Source of the DNA: Lewinella sp. 4G2
Lineage (GTDB): Bacteria > Bacteroidota > Bacteroidia > Chitinophagales > Saprospiraceae
Length of the DNA stretch: 64,000 bases
Assembly (NCBI RefSeq): GCF_001625015.1
Contig: NZ_LVWJ02000014.1
Span: 1,116,001 to 1,180,000 of the forward strand
Reading direction: 5' to 3'
Of the stretch, positions 26,273-35,328 are shown one piece after another. The position numbers and the translations under genes were made by a program. Below the pieces are notes generated by a model. It saw nothing but the letters and a program-made list of their open reading frames with translations, was not told the origin of the DNA and did not search any database. Numbering within the stretch: the first letter of the stretch is position 1; each line of letters begins with the position of its first letter.

Positions 26273-28123
26273 TTATTTAACCTGATAAATAAACCCACCC
26301 CGGGAGGGGATAGGTAATTCCGAATTAATTGGATACTCCGCGCCGGAAAGGACGTCCTTCAGTTGAGTGGCCTCGGTAAGCATATCCGCGTAGCGGGATA
26401 GATCGAGCATCTGATTTTCGGCCTTATTCAGTACGATCATGTATTTCTCCGTATCGGTATAGCGGAAATAGACGTAAGCCCCGTCGTGCTGCGGGGCGAA
26501 ATGCATCAATTGGCCGTGGTGAATGGTGGAAGCCGTTTTGCGCCAGTTAAGGAGTTGGCGGAGCCAGTCTTGTTGTTCACGAATTTCAGCGGATAAGCCC
26601 GCTCCGGTAAATCCGTTTGTGGCGTCACCCGCCCAACCGCCGGGGAAGTCGGTGCGGATCACGCCGTGGTCGCCCGGATAATCGGTGTTCTGCATGAGGA
26701 TTTCGGTGCCATAGTACAGCTGAGGAATGCCCCGCGTGGTGAGGTGGTACACCAGCGCCGCCCGCCAAAGGGCCACATCTTCGTCGACCTGCGTGAAAAT
26801 GCGGTCCATATCGTGGTTGTCGGGGAATACGACCAGGTCGTGGGGGTTGGCGTAGAGGAAGTCGAGGGCCAGGGTTTCGTAAATCTTGATGAGTCCGGTG
26901 CCCCAGGTTTCCTCCTCGCTGAGGCCAGCCTGCACGGCCATTTGGAGGGGGAAGTCCATCAGGCTCGGGAGCTTGCTGGCGTAGCCGTCGTGGTTGTCCT
27001 TACCGGCCTGCCAGTAGGAAATGATGGCGGGTTGGGGCGACCATTCCTCCCCCACGATACTCATTTCCGGGTACTCGCGGAGGATGGCGCCCGTCCAGTC
27101 CACCAGGAAGTCCTTATCAGAATAGGGCCAGGTGTCCACGCGGAGGCCGCCGAGTTGGGCGTACTCGATCCACCAGAGTGCGTGCTGCGTTAGGTAGGTA
27201 GCCAGGTGGGCCTGGCGCTGGTTGAGGTCGGGCATGACCTGGACGAACCAACCGTCCGTGTGTAACTCAGCGTCGGCGGGCGCGGCGTAAGGATCCTGGA
27301 CGGTAGTCCGGCGGTGGTTGGTCGGTTTGAACTTGTTGCCCAGGTTGATCCAATCTTTCGTTGGCGGGTTGGTGGCAAAGGGGTGGTTGAAGCCGAGGTG
27401 GTTGGGGATGATGTCCATGATCAACTTCATCCCCCGTTGCCGGAGCCGCCGGCTGAGGTCCTGGTACTGCTCGTTCGTCCCGAAGCGGGGGTCAGTTCGG
27501 TAGCTGTCCGTGGTGGAGTAGCCGTGGTAGCTGTACTCGGCCATGTCGTTCTCCAGCGTGGGATTGAGCCAGAGGGCGGTGACGCCCAGCTCGTCGAGGT
27601 AGGAAATGTGGTCGATGATTCCTTTCAGGTCACCGCCGTGGCGGCCGCCGGGGTTGTTGCGGTCCACGGTGGTTTCCCGAAGGCCGGCCACTACGTCATT
27701 CTCCGGGTCGCCGTTGGCGAAACGGTCGGGCGTGATGAGGTAGATGACGTCGCTCTGGTCGAAGCCCTCGAGGGTGGTCGTTCCCTTTGCAGATAGTGGG
27801 TATTGGTGGGTGGTGACGAGCCGGTCGCCCGCGTAGAACCGCAGAGGTATAGTGCCCGGCTGGGCCGCTTCCGTGAGGTGCAAACGAACTATGAGGTAAC
27901 TCGAATTCTCCAAGCTCGTGGTGCTGACGACGTGGACGCCGGGGTAGTCGGTGGTTACGTGAAGGCCCCTGAGGGATTTGCCGTAGATGAGTAGTTCTAC
28001 TTCGGGGTTTTGGAAGTTGGTGAACCAGTTTGGGGGTTCGATTTTTTGGATGGATTGGGCGGGGAGGGTGGTGGCAGCCAGAAAAAGTAGCGCTAGGGAG
28101 CAAAGTAATCGGTAAGGATACAT
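26273..28123 (-). CDS. Alpha-amylase family glycoside hydrolase (GH13), exported
   Basis: A 616-residue starch-active enzyme. The signal peptide (about 1-23) ends TTLPAQ. An N-terminal Ig-like domain (about 25-125), as in cyclomaltodextrinase/neopullulanase relatives, precedes the GH13 barrel. The catalytic residues are visible: the nucleophile Asp in LRVDTWPYSD, the acid/base Glu in IVGEEWS, and the third Asp in FPDNHDMDR. MDIIPNHLG is conserved region I. The start at 28123 gives a clean signal peptide; ten extra upstream codons are less likely. It would cut alpha-glucans in the periplasm or outside, releasing maltose-type sugars. It is convergent with the LytTR regulator. Confidence 0.92.
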   Translation of the reverse strand: MYPYRLLCSLALLFLAATTLPAQSIQKIEPPNWFTNFQNPEVELLIYGKSLRGLHVTTDYPGVHVVSTTSLENSSYLIVRLHLTEAAQPGTIPLRFYAGDRLVTTHQYPLSAKGTTTLEGFDQSDVIYLITPDRFANGDPENDVVAGLRETTVDRNNPGGRHGGDLKGIIDHISYLDELGVTALWLNPTLENDMAEYSYHGYSTTDSYRTDPRFGTNEQYQDLSRRLRQRGMKLIMDIIPNHLGFNHPFATNPPTKDWINLGNKFKPTNHRRTTVQDPYAAPADAELHTDGWFVQVMPDLNQRQAHLATYLTQHALWWIEYAQLGGLRVDTWPYSDKDFLVDWTGAILREYPEMSIVGEEWSPQPAIISYWQAGKDNHDGYASKLPSLMDFPLQMAVQAGLSEEETWGTGLIKIYETLALDFLYANPHDLVVFPDNHDMDRIFTQVDEDVALWRAALVYHLTTRGIPQLYYGTEILMQNTDYPGDHGVIRTDFPGGWAGDATNGFTGAGLSAEIREQQDWLRQLLNWRKTASTIHHGQLMHFAPQHDGAYVYFRYTDTEKYMIVLNKAENQMLDLSRYADMLTEATQLKDVLSGAEYPINSELPIPSRGGFIYQVK

Positions 28124-28227
28124 TGGGCTAAAATAAGGGTTAGTAACGGGCACCGGGTGTCAGAGCCACCGGGTGGAGTGGCTTGACCTAACAAACAATA
28201 GCGGGAATTTTGGACGGCGGAGCCATC

Positions 28228-28457
28228 CCCCGCGAATATGTGATCTACCATGCCGCGACGGGGAAAACGATGGCGATTGCCTTCCTCAAAGCGCTGGAGG
28301 AAAACCTGCCGGCTAATTTTATGCGTATCCACAAGAGCTACATTGTGGCGAAGGATACGGGGGAAATACTGTTAGGAATCAAGTAGAAACGACCGCAAAA
28401 ATGCTGCCAACAGGAGAGGAGTTATCGAAAATCGGTGAAAAGAGAGTTGTTCCGAAA
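28228..28457 (+). pseudogene. Decayed duplicate of the LytTR DNA-binding domain
   Basis: This stretch aligns base for base with the last 240 bp of the LytTR regulator gene (about 26019-26255). Its reading gives PREYVIYHAATGKTMAI, then LKALEENLPANFMRIHKSYI, close to the functional copy. The frame ends at a TAG where the functional gene has GTG, and one base is deleted just after, shifting the remaining AKMLP-containing homology. It has no start, receiver domain or promoter. It is a fragment left by a partial duplication, with the amylase gene in between. Confidence 0.88.
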
Positions 28458-28474
28458 AGAAACAGCGCTCACAC

Positions 28475-29803
28475 TTACCAACTGTAGCCCAAGCCGACGA
28501 ACACGCCTTGGTACCAACCACTGAATTTGCGGTCCGCGTCCTGGGTTTCGAGCGTGCCGTTGAAGCGGCCAAAGGCGATACCGCCGGTAAAGAAGAGGAG
28601 CCGAGCTTCTGCTCGGAGGCCGTAGAAAAGGGCGGAGGATTCGTCGCCCGTCTGGTCGAAACTGGCGTTATTATCGGTGCTGTAGCCGGCTTCAAAGCCC
28701 AATTCCAGATCGTGCAATCTGCTTTTGGTGAAGGAGTAACCGAAGCCCGTTTTGAAGATGTCGCTCTCCGTTGACTCGCTCCGGAATTGCCCGTACCCCA
28801 GGGACATGCTCATATTACGGCCAACGTGAAGGCCCAGCTCATAAGTAAGTTCGTCAATGTTGCCGTCCACGTCGGTATCGTAGTCGCCGCCGTCCGCGAA
28901 TTCGCCGCTTATGACCTCCCGGTACCCCAAATTAGCGCGGACACCCGTAAAGGTCCCGTTGTTGAAGCCCTGGGAAAAGCGCGAACCCATCTCGGCGTAC
29001 TGCGCCAATTGCTGTTGACGCAGTTGCTCTTCCCGTTTCTGTTGCTGCCGGTAGGCCTCGTTACGTTCGCGCACGATGTCCGTAACCGGATCGCCAGTCG
29101 AACCGGAACTGCTGCTACTTTCGGAAGAAGAGCTGCTGCTGTTGCTGTTGGGCGACGAAGACTTCTTAGTACTTGAACTGGAGGAGGACCGGCTGGGGGA
29201 ACCACCCGAAGATGAACCACCCAGGGTGATCCCCTTTTTGCGCTCGGTGGCGCGGATGTCGGCTATTTTATCATTCCAGTAGGTGATCATCTGGTCGCCG
29301 GATCCGCTCTTCGTACAGTTATCGTAAATGATCTGGCACTGGCGGAAGCGCTCATCTTCGAGGTCGTTGAGCCGCCGTTGTTTAGAGAGAATGATCTCGT
29401 AATAGGTGATGGCGGAAGACTTATACTGCTCAAAGAGGGCGTCGTTATCGTACATCCCTGAGGCTTCCGACTGCGCTTTTTTCTCGTATTCGTCAATCTC
29501 TTCGAGTAGGGCAACACGCCGCTCCTGGAGGTTTTCCCTTTCGGCATCCACCCGGGCCTTGGCCTGTTTGTAGGCGGCTACGTCGCGCTCGAAAGAACAC
29601 ATGCACTGCGCGTACGAGGAATAGCTGGCGTCGCACCAGCTGGAGCTACCGTCCGGCAGGGCGTAGGTTACGCCTTCCTCACGTAGGCCCTGGCAGTCAG
29701 CAACGGGGTACTTGATGTCCTGGGCGGAAAGGCCGGTGAGGGAAAAAACGACAAGTAGGAGAGCGGCGAAAAACTTCACGGATGACGATGTGGAGGGCCG
29801 CAC
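28475..29803 (-). CDS. Exported protein with Ser-rich linker and C-terminal barrel-like domain
   Basis: A 442-residue protein I cannot name. A signal peptide (about 1-28) ends LTGLSAQ. A Cys-containing segment (GLREEGVTYALPDG, CMCSFERDV) is followed by a charged coiled-coil region (about 75-180), a Ser-rich low-complexity linker (about 195-240), and a Gln/Arg helix. From about 280 to the end, alternating aromatic strands (MSMSLGYGQFRSEST, GWYQGVFVGLGYSW) look like a small outer-membrane beta-barrel closing on an aromatic residue. It is probably an outer-membrane protein with a periplasmic coiled coil. It stands alone, upstream of the LytTR fragment. Confidence 0.75.
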   Translation of the reverse strand: MRPSTSSSVKFFAALLLVVFSLTGLSAQDIKYPVADCQGLREEGVTYALPDGSSSWCDASYSSYAQCMCSFERDVAAYKQAKARVDAERENLQERRVALLEEIDEYEKKAQSEASGMYDNDALFEQYKSSAITYYEIILSKQRRLNDLEDERFRQCQIIYDNCTKSGSGDQMITYWNDKIADIRATERKKGITLGGSSSGGSPSRSSSSSSTKKSSSPNSNSSSSSSESSSSSGSTGDPVTDIVRERNEAYRQQQKREEQLRQQQLAQYAEMGSRFSQGFNNGTFTGVRANLGYREVISGEFADGGDYDTDVDGNIDELTYELGLHVGRNMSMSLGYGQFRSESTESDIFKTGFGYSFTKSRLHDLELGFEAGYSTDNNASFDQTGDESSALFYGLRAEARLLFFTGGIAFGRFNGTLETQDADRKFSGWYQGVFVGLGYSW

Positions 29804-30008
29804 TTCTCGGTGAATACGTAAAATGGGCCCGGATCAGGATTGATGCCGCCCGGAAGTAGCGAGGCACGTTTGCACGTTACGTGTTCGGACGGCGATTGCG
29901 GCGCAAATGTACTGTTTGCAAAATGGCGTCCAGGCCCGTAGCGAAGAAACATACGACCCGAAAACGACAAACTGAATGGCTTCAGTAATTACCTCGGGCC
30001 TAGCCCCA

Positions 30009-32921
30009 TCACTCACTCTTCGTCTTCGGTCCCCCTTTCTCTAGATCTTTCTTCGCCGCCAACAAATCCTTAGTAGCCTGCTCCAACTCCTTAATATTCG
30101 CCTCCGTCTGCTCCACGGCGGCGTCTTTCTTCTCGGATTTGGACTTACCCCGGCGGCTACGTTTGCGCGTGGGCGTCGCTTCACTCTTAGCTTTCGCTTC
30201 GGCCTTGGCTTTTTCTTCCAACACCGCCTTGGCTTCCGCGGCGGCTTCGGCGTCCACCTCAGTGGCGGGTTCTTCGGCGGGGAAGGGGTCCTTGCTGAAG
30301 ACGAGCTGCTCGGTCCCCGACCCGGCACCCGCGACAGCGCCTTTGTCCACGTCGGTATAAATGGTGTCGCCAGCGACGAATTTGCCGCTGATGAGGTCTT
30401 TGGAAAGCTCGTCGGCGAGGTCGGCCTGGAGGACGCGTTTCATCGGGCGGGCACCGAATTGGGGGTCGTAACCGCGGTCGGCCAACCAGTCGAGGGCGCG
30501 GTCGCTGATCTTGATGATCATGCCCTGGCGGGCGAGCATTTTTTCGGTCTTGCGCAGGAGGAGGCGGGCGATTTGCTTGATCTCGTCGCGGGTGAGCGGG
30601 AGGAACATGATGCGCTCGTCGATGCGGTTGAGGAACTCGGGGCGGAGCTCGTCCTTGAGGGTTTCGAAGACCTCCTCGCGGGTGGTATTGATGATGTCGT
30701 CGCGGTGCTCGGGCCCGACGCTGGCGAGGTCCTCAAAGTTTTCGAGGATCTTATCGGCGCCCATGTTGGACGTCATGATGATGATCGTATTCTTGAAATT
30801 GGCAACGCGGCCGCGGTTGTCCGTCAGGCGGCCGTCGTCGAGGACTTGCAGCAGAATATTAAAGGTATCCGGGTGGGCCTTTTCGATCTCGTCGAGCAAC
30901 ACGATCGAGTAGGGGCGCTGGCGCACGGCCTCGGTGAGTTGCCCGCCCTCGTCGTAACCCACGTAGCCGGGAGGGGCGCCCACGAGGCGGCTCACGGTGT
31001 GGCGTTCCTGGTATTCGGACATGTCGATGCGCGTGATCGCGTGCTCGTCGTTGAACAGTACTTCGGCGAGGGCTTTCGCCAATTCCGTCTTACCAACCCC
31101 AGTTGAACCGAGGAAGATGAAGCTGCCAATCGGGCGATTTTCGTCCTGCAAACCAGCGCGGCTGCGGCGCACGGCGTCGGCCACGGCGCGCACGGCTTCG
31201 TGCTGGCCGATGAGGCGTTTGTGGAGTTCGTCCTCCAAACGAAGGAGTTTGTCGCGCTCGGATTGAAGCATGCGCTGGACGGGGATGCCGGTCCAGCGGG
31301 CCACCACTTCGGCGATGTCGTTAGCGGTCACTTCCTCATTGGTGAAGCGCTTTTCGTCGGGCAATTGCTCGAGTTCCTTCTCGGCGTCTTCGATCTGCTT
31401 GCGGAGGTCGGCGAGGTGGCCGTAGCGAATTTTGGCGACGGTCTCGAAGTCGCTGGCGCGCTCGGCCTGCTCGGCGAGTTGCTCCATCTCCTCCATCTTT
31501 TTCTTGAGTTCGGAGCTGTTGTCGACGAGGTTTTTCTCGTTCATCCAGCGGGCGCGGAGGCTGTCGCGTTTCTCGCGGGCGTTGGCGATCTGTTGCTCCG
31601 CGATCTTCAGTTTGGGGGCGCTACCCTCGCGCTTGATGGCCTCCTTCTCGATCTCGAGTTGGCGCACGGCGCGGTCGGCCTGGTCGATCTCTTCCGGCAC
31701 GCTGTCCAATTCGAGGCGCAGGCGACTGGCGGCTTCGTCGATGAGGTCGATGGCTTTGTCCGGCAGGAACCGGTCGGAAATGTAGCGGTTGGAGAACTCG
31801 GCGGCGGCCACGAGGGCTTCGTCGAGGATCTCAATTTTGTGGTAGACTTCGTAGCGTTCCTGCAGCCCGCGGAGGATGGAAATGGTGTCCTCCACGCTCG
31901 GCTCGTCGATGCGCACGGTCTGGAAGCGGCGCACCAGGGCCTTATCTTTTTCGAAGTATTTCTGGTATTCGTCGAGCGTTGTCGCGCCGATGGTCCGCAG
32001 TTCGCCGCGCGCGAGGGCGGGTTTGAGGATGTTGGCCGCGTCCATCGCTCCGTTGCCGCCGCCGGCGCCGATGAGGGTGTGGATCTCGTCCACAAAAAGG
32101 ATATACCGGCCGTTGGATTCGTTGACTTCCTTGATGATGCCCTTGAGGCGTTCTTCGAAATCACCCTTATACTTCGCCCCGGCGAGCATGCCGGCGATGT
32201 CGAGCACGAAGATCTTCTTGTCGGCCAGCGATTGGGGCACGTCGCCCTTCACGATCCGCCAGGCGATGCCTTCCACGATGGCGGTTTTGCCCACGCCGGG
32301 TTCACCGATGAGCAGCGGGTTGTTCTTCTTCCGCCGGCTCAAAATTTGCAGGAGGCGGCGGATTTCTTCGTCGCGGCCCACGATGGGGTCGAGCTTCCCG
32401 TTTTCAGCGCGCTCATTGAGGTTTAGGGTGAATTTTTCGAGGAGGTTATAGGTGTTGTCCGTGCTCGGATCGGTCACCGTTTTGCCCTTCCGCAGTTCCT
32501 GGATGGCGCCGCGGATGCCGTCGTTGGTGGCACCCAATTCTTTCAAAATCCGCGCTCCTTTATCGGATGCGCCGGAGATGATCCCGAGCAGCATCAGTTC
32601 GATGGAGATGTACTGGTCGCCAAAATCCGCCAGCATCTTTTTGGCCTTGGCCAGCGCCCGGTTCGCGTCATTACTGAGGTACTGTTTCGTGCTCCCTTGC
32701 ACCTTGGGGTAGTCGCGCAGCGCTTCCTTCACCTCGCGGCGCACGGCGTCCGTACTTACGCCCACTTTCTTGAAAATGAAGTCGGCCACGCTCTCGTCCA
32801 CGGTCATGATACCGGCGATGAGGTGGGGCGTATCGACCTGTTGCTGGTCCATCTCCTTAGCGATCTTTTGCGCTTGGATGATGGCTTCCTGGGCTTTGGT
32901 GGTGAAGTTTTCGTACGTCAT
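30009..32921 (-). CDS. clpB: ATP-dependent chaperone ClpB with extended charged tail
   Basis: A 970-residue AAA+ disaggregase that, with DnaK, rescues aggregated proteins. The N domain spans 1-145. The first ATPase has Walker A GEPGVGKTA and FVDEIHTLIGAG, followed by the coiled-coil M domain. The second ATPase has GSTGVGKTEL and VVLLDEIEKAHPD. The ClpB core ends near residue 855. About 110 further residues follow, starting GAVAGAGSG (a copy of the 18-bp motif), then Ala/Glu/Lys-rich sequence and a basic patch RKRSRRGKSKSEKK. Usual ClpB lengths are 855-870, so this tail is an unusual extension. A TATCTTCA element sits five bases before the ATG. Confidence 0.95.
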   Translation of the reverse strand: MTYENFTTKAQEAIIQAQKIAKEMDQQQVDTPHLIAGIMTVDESVADFIFKKVGVSTDAVRREVKEALRDYPKVQGSTKQYLSNDANRALAKAKKMLADFGDQYISIELMLLGIISGASDKGARILKELGATNDGIRGAIQELRKGKTVTDPSTDNTYNLLEKFTLNLNERAENGKLDPIVGRDEEIRRLLQILSRRKKNNPLLIGEPGVGKTAIVEGIAWRIVKGDVPQSLADKKIFVLDIAGMLAGAKYKGDFEERLKGIIKEVNESNGRYILFVDEIHTLIGAGGGNGAMDAANILKPALARGELRTIGATTLDEYQKYFEKDKALVRRFQTVRIDEPSVEDTISILRGLQERYEVYHKIEILDEALVAAAEFSNRYISDRFLPDKAIDLIDEAASRLRLELDSVPEEIDQADRAVRQLEIEKEAIKREGSAPKLKIAEQQIANAREKRDSLRARWMNEKNLVDNSSELKKKMEEMEQLAEQAERASDFETVAKIRYGHLADLRKQIEDAEKELEQLPDEKRFTNEEVTANDIAEVVARWTGIPVQRMLQSERDKLLRLEDELHKRLIGQHEAVRAVADAVRRSRAGLQDENRPIGSFIFLGSTGVGKTELAKALAEVLFNDEHAITRIDMSEYQERHTVSRLVGAPPGYVGYDEGGQLTEAVRQRPYSIVLLDEIEKAHPDTFNILLQVLDDGRLTDNRGRVANFKNTIIIMTSNMGADKILENFEDLASVGPEHRDDIINTTREEVFETLKDELRPEFLNRIDERIMFLPLTRDEIKQIARLLLRKTEKMLARQGMIIKISDRALDWLADRGYDPQFGARPMKRVLQADLADELSKDLISGKFVAGDTIYTDVDKGAVAGAGSGTEQLVFSKDPFPAEEPATEVDAEAAAEAKAVLEEKAKAEAKAKSEATPTRKRSRRGKSKSEKKDAAVEQTEANIKELEQATKDLLAAKKDLEKGGPKTKSE

Positions 32922-33016
32922 AGGGTGAAGATAACTAGTGGGGTTGGGATGTGGTTCGCACTTTCATGGCTCCGCTTATTTGGAGGTGGGTTGGCTTGCT
33001 TTGTTGGTTGTTTTTG

Positions 33017-33033
33017 GGCGCTGCCGCGGGTGC
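33017..33033. repeat. Copy of the 18-bp GC-rich motif (intergenic)
   Basis: GGCGCTGCCGCGGGTGC, about 95 bp upstream of clpB. Confidence 0.85.
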
Positions 33034-33071
33034 TGGGGAAGTTGGATTAGGAGCGGGGTGAGGTGGCTCGG

Positions 33072-33176
33072 TTCCCGACCTCCGGTCGGGATTTTAAGGA
33101 TTTTGGGTTTACCCGGCTCCCGGCCTCCAGGCCGGGTTTCTTTCCGGTACGTCGACCTTTAGGTCGATGCTTAATG
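33072..33176. repeat. Cluster of short hairpins preceding large hairpin A
   Basis: Three small palindromes in a row: CCCGACCTCCGGTCGGGA, CCCGGCCTCCAGGCCGGG and GTCGACCTTTAGGTCGAT. Each is a perfect or near-perfect stem with a 2-4 base loop. The same modules precede large hairpins B and C, and related ones flank D. Confidence 0.85.
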
Positions 33177-33190
33177 TCGTATCTATTCTA

Positions 33191-33422
33191 CCACTTCTTT
33201 TGTGCCCAAAAGAAGCAAAAGTCTTGTCCTTTGCAGGTGGCTTAACGCGATTTCTGGATGGAAAAGCTAAAATCTGCAAACTCGCCAATCAATTTGTTCG
33301 CTGAGCCTAATTCTTTCGATTGCATTATCCAAAGGGGCAAAATATATAATCTTGTGCGAGCTCGAACAGTGCAGATTTCTTCACGCTTTTCCATCCAGAA
33401 ATCACTACCACCTGCAAGGGAC
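33191..33422 (+). repeat. Large hairpin element, copy A
   Basis: A small hairpin ACTTCTTTT/AAAAGAAG (33193-33214) leads into a 197-bp fold (33226-33422). The base stem is GTCCTTTGCAGGTGG with CCACCTGCAAGGGAC (15 pairs, one G-T). The middle stem is GATTTCTGGATGGAAAAGC with its perfect 19-bp complement. The upper stem is AATCTGCA/TGCAGATT. Unpaired CTTAACGC and TTCTTCAC sit on opposite arms. It is followed by GGATAAATTACC and a heptamer tail. A 64-codon minus frame inside is not a gene. Confidence 0.9.
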
Positions 33423-33473
33423 GGATAAATTACCAAGGATTAAAAAGGTTACAAAAGGATTAATAGATGGCCA

Positions 33474-33551
33474 TCTAAAATCCAAAATCTAACGTCTAAA
33501 ATCCCTACCTAAATCAGTCCTCACATATCACCTATCAAATATCACATATCC
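33474..33551. repeat. Heptamer arrays at the tail of hairpin A (H4)
   Basis: Words TCTAAAA, TCCAAAA, TCTAACG, TCTAAAA (33474-33505), then CACATAT, CACCTAT, CAAATAT, CACATAT (33522-33550). The first set is shared by the tails of hairpins B and C; the second holds the TGA stop of the DUF3095 gene at 33542-33544. Confidence 0.85.
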
Positions 33552-34699
33552 TTCATCTTCCCCTTCAACATCCTTGCCGCACTAGTATACCCCCCTTCCG
33601 TAGCGTCCAAAAAATGCACGTGGTCTTCGTCGTGATCGCGGACGTAGCAGGACATTACGGAGGCGTGGGTGGCGTGGAGGCCGTAGATCAACTTGCCCTC
33701 CGCTTCGCGTTGCTCTAAATATATTTTTAATTGCTCGATCTGGGCGGTCGTGCCGGAAATGACGGTATTGATGTTGCCATCCAGCATGAGGCTATCGATG
33801 AGTTGGGCGATTTTGGCGAGGTAGTTTTTGCCGGCTTCGGTGCGTTTGAAGTACCAGGGGCCGTAGAGGGTCGCGACCCAGTTCAGGAGGAGGTAACGGA
33901 GTTTGAAACGGCCGAGGTTGGCGTACATCTCGCGAGCAATGTTCATCAGGCCGAGATTGAGTTTCAGGCGGTTGGTGGCGATGGGGCGGCGGCGTTCCAG
34001 CCGGCCGAAGATCTGGTCGAGGCGGGACATCACTTCGCCGTAGACGCGGCCCTGCAATTCATCTTCATTGGAACTGACGATGAGGCAGACGATCCGCTCG
34101 GCGTCGCGTGGTGGTTCGATTTCGTTCCAGCGGCATTCCATCCCGGTGAGGTCGATCTCGGCGAGTTCGGCGGCTAGGGCTTCATCGTCCACGAAGCTGG
34201 CTTTAATGCGTCGTTCCGCTTCCTTCAGCCCGTTACCCAGTACGACGGGGATCGCGTAAAGGGGCGTCACCCAGGCGCGGGCGATGCGGATGGTGGTGCC
34301 ACCCACATAAACGTCGGCTACCGGAAGGGCGCCTACGCGGAGGATGAGCTCCATTCTCTGTTTTACGTGTTTCCGGTAATTATCCAGAGCATCTACGAGT
34401 TCGAGGGCCAGTTCTTCTGGTACCACGAAAGTGGCGCCGTCCCCACCGAAGAAGTAGGGGATGGTCAGCCCACCGTGCTTGGCCTTCAATCGGTTGAGGA
34501 CCGTTACGATGCCACCCGTTGCGGCCAGGTTCACGTCGTGGTGCTTCCCCCGCGCGACGGCCTGGGTGGAGCCCATGATGTCCACCACGATCACGTGCCA
34601 ATCTTCCGGTACGGGCGTGAAGCGGCTTTCCTGGCCGAGGAGGGTGGAGAGTTTGGTCCGGTGGACGGGTAGGTTTTGGAAGAAGGTTTGGTTGGACAT
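33542..34699 (-). CDS. DUF3095 family protein (nucleotidyl-cyclase-like)
   Basis: A 385-residue cytosolic protein matching the DUF3095 family, thought to be related to class III adenylate/guanylate cyclases. VIVVDIMGSTQAVARGK (near residue 38) has the metal-binding Asp of the cyclase fold, and IPYFFGGDGATFVVP (near residue 83) the second acidic motif. LRVGALPVADVYVGGTTIRIARA follows. The later part (about 230-385) is a separate domain ending ATHASVMSCYVRDHDEDHVHFLDATEGGY. Whether it makes a cyclic nucleotide is unknown. It stands alone between two blocks of large hairpin elements, and its stop codon is in a heptamer array. Confidence 0.78.
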   Translation of the reverse strand: MSNQTFFQNLPVHRTKLSTLLGQESRFTPVPEDWHVIVVDIMGSTQAVARGKHHDVNLAATGGIVTVLNRLKAKHGGLTIPYFFGGDGATFVVPEELALELVDALDNYRKHVKQRMELILRVGALPVADVYVGGTTIRIARAWVTPLYAIPVVLGNGLKEAERRIKASFVDDEALAAELAEIDLTGMECRWNEIEPPRDAERIVCLIVSSNEDELQGRVYGEVMSRLDQIFGRLERRRPIATNRLKLNLGLMNIAREMYANLGRFKLRYLLLNWVATLYGPWYFKRTEAGKNYLAKIAQLIDSLMLDGNINTVISGTTAQIEQLKIYLEQREAEGKLIYGLHATHASVMSCYVRDHDEDHVHFLDATEGGYTSAARMLKGKMKDM

Positions 34700-34740
34700 T
34701 TCGGGGGTAGAACGTGCATAAAGGTTGGTTGTGCGCTTCC

Positions 34741-34870
34741 CTGGTTCCCGACCTCCGGTCGGGATTTACTCCAGGTACGTCGACCTTTAGGTCGATGCTT
34801 AACGCGGTTACGCTTCCGGCTCCCGGCCTCCAGGCCGGGCTTTCTTCCGGTACGTCGAGTTTAGGTCGAT
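34741..34870. repeat. Cluster of short hairpins preceding large hairpin B
   Basis: CCCGACCTCCGGTCGGGA, GTCGACCTTTAGGTCGAT, CCCGGCCTCCAGGCCGGG and a decayed GTCGAGTTTAGGTCGAT follow one another, in the same orientation as in copy A. Confidence 0.8.
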
Positions 34871-34893
34871 GCTTTACGTCGTGTTTTATCTAG

Positions 34894-35246
34894 CACTTCT
34901 TTTGTAGCCACCACGCAGTAGCAGCGCAGCTAAAAGAAGCTAAGCCTTTACCCTTTGCAGGTGGTTTAACGTTGTGTCTTTTCTATCACTTCTTTTGTAG
35001 CCAAAAGAAGCAAAAGCTTTGTCCTTTGCAGGTGGCTTAACGCGAAATTTCTTCGGATTGGCTAAACGCTGCAACTCTGAGGAGGAACGACGATCAGCGA
35101 AGCTAAACTCGCTCAACGATCTGTCTTTCAAGCACCGATCTACGTTTGCATAAGACTCTGGTTTCAGGCAATGACAGTATCAGCTCGGACAGTGCAGCGT
35201 TCTTAACGCCAATCCGAAGAAATTTCACTACCACCTGCAAGGGACG
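34894..35246 (+). repeat. Large hairpin element, copy B, with partial upstream duplicate
   Basis: A partial duplicate (34894-34970) contains an ACTTCTTTT hairpin interrupted by CCACGCAGTAGCAGCGCAGC, then a truncated 5' arm. The full element runs 35021-35246 (226 bp). It has the same base stem as copy A, but the middle stem is GAAATTTCTTCGGATTGGC with a perfect 19-bp complement and the upper stem is AACGCTGCA/TGCAGCGTT. The stem sequences differ from copy A while pairing is kept. Confidence 0.9.
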
Positions 35247-35297
35247 GATAAATTACCATAAAATAAAAAAGTAGTAAATGCATTAAGAGGGAGGCCC

Positions 35298-35328
35298 TCT
35301 AAAATCCAAAATCTAACGTCTAAAATCT
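35298..35328. repeat. Heptamer tail of hairpin B (H5)
   Basis: TCTAAAA, TCCAAAA, TCTAACG, TCTAAAA, the same words as after hairpins A and C. The TAG stop of the next gene (35320-35322) lies in the last word. Confidence 0.85.
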
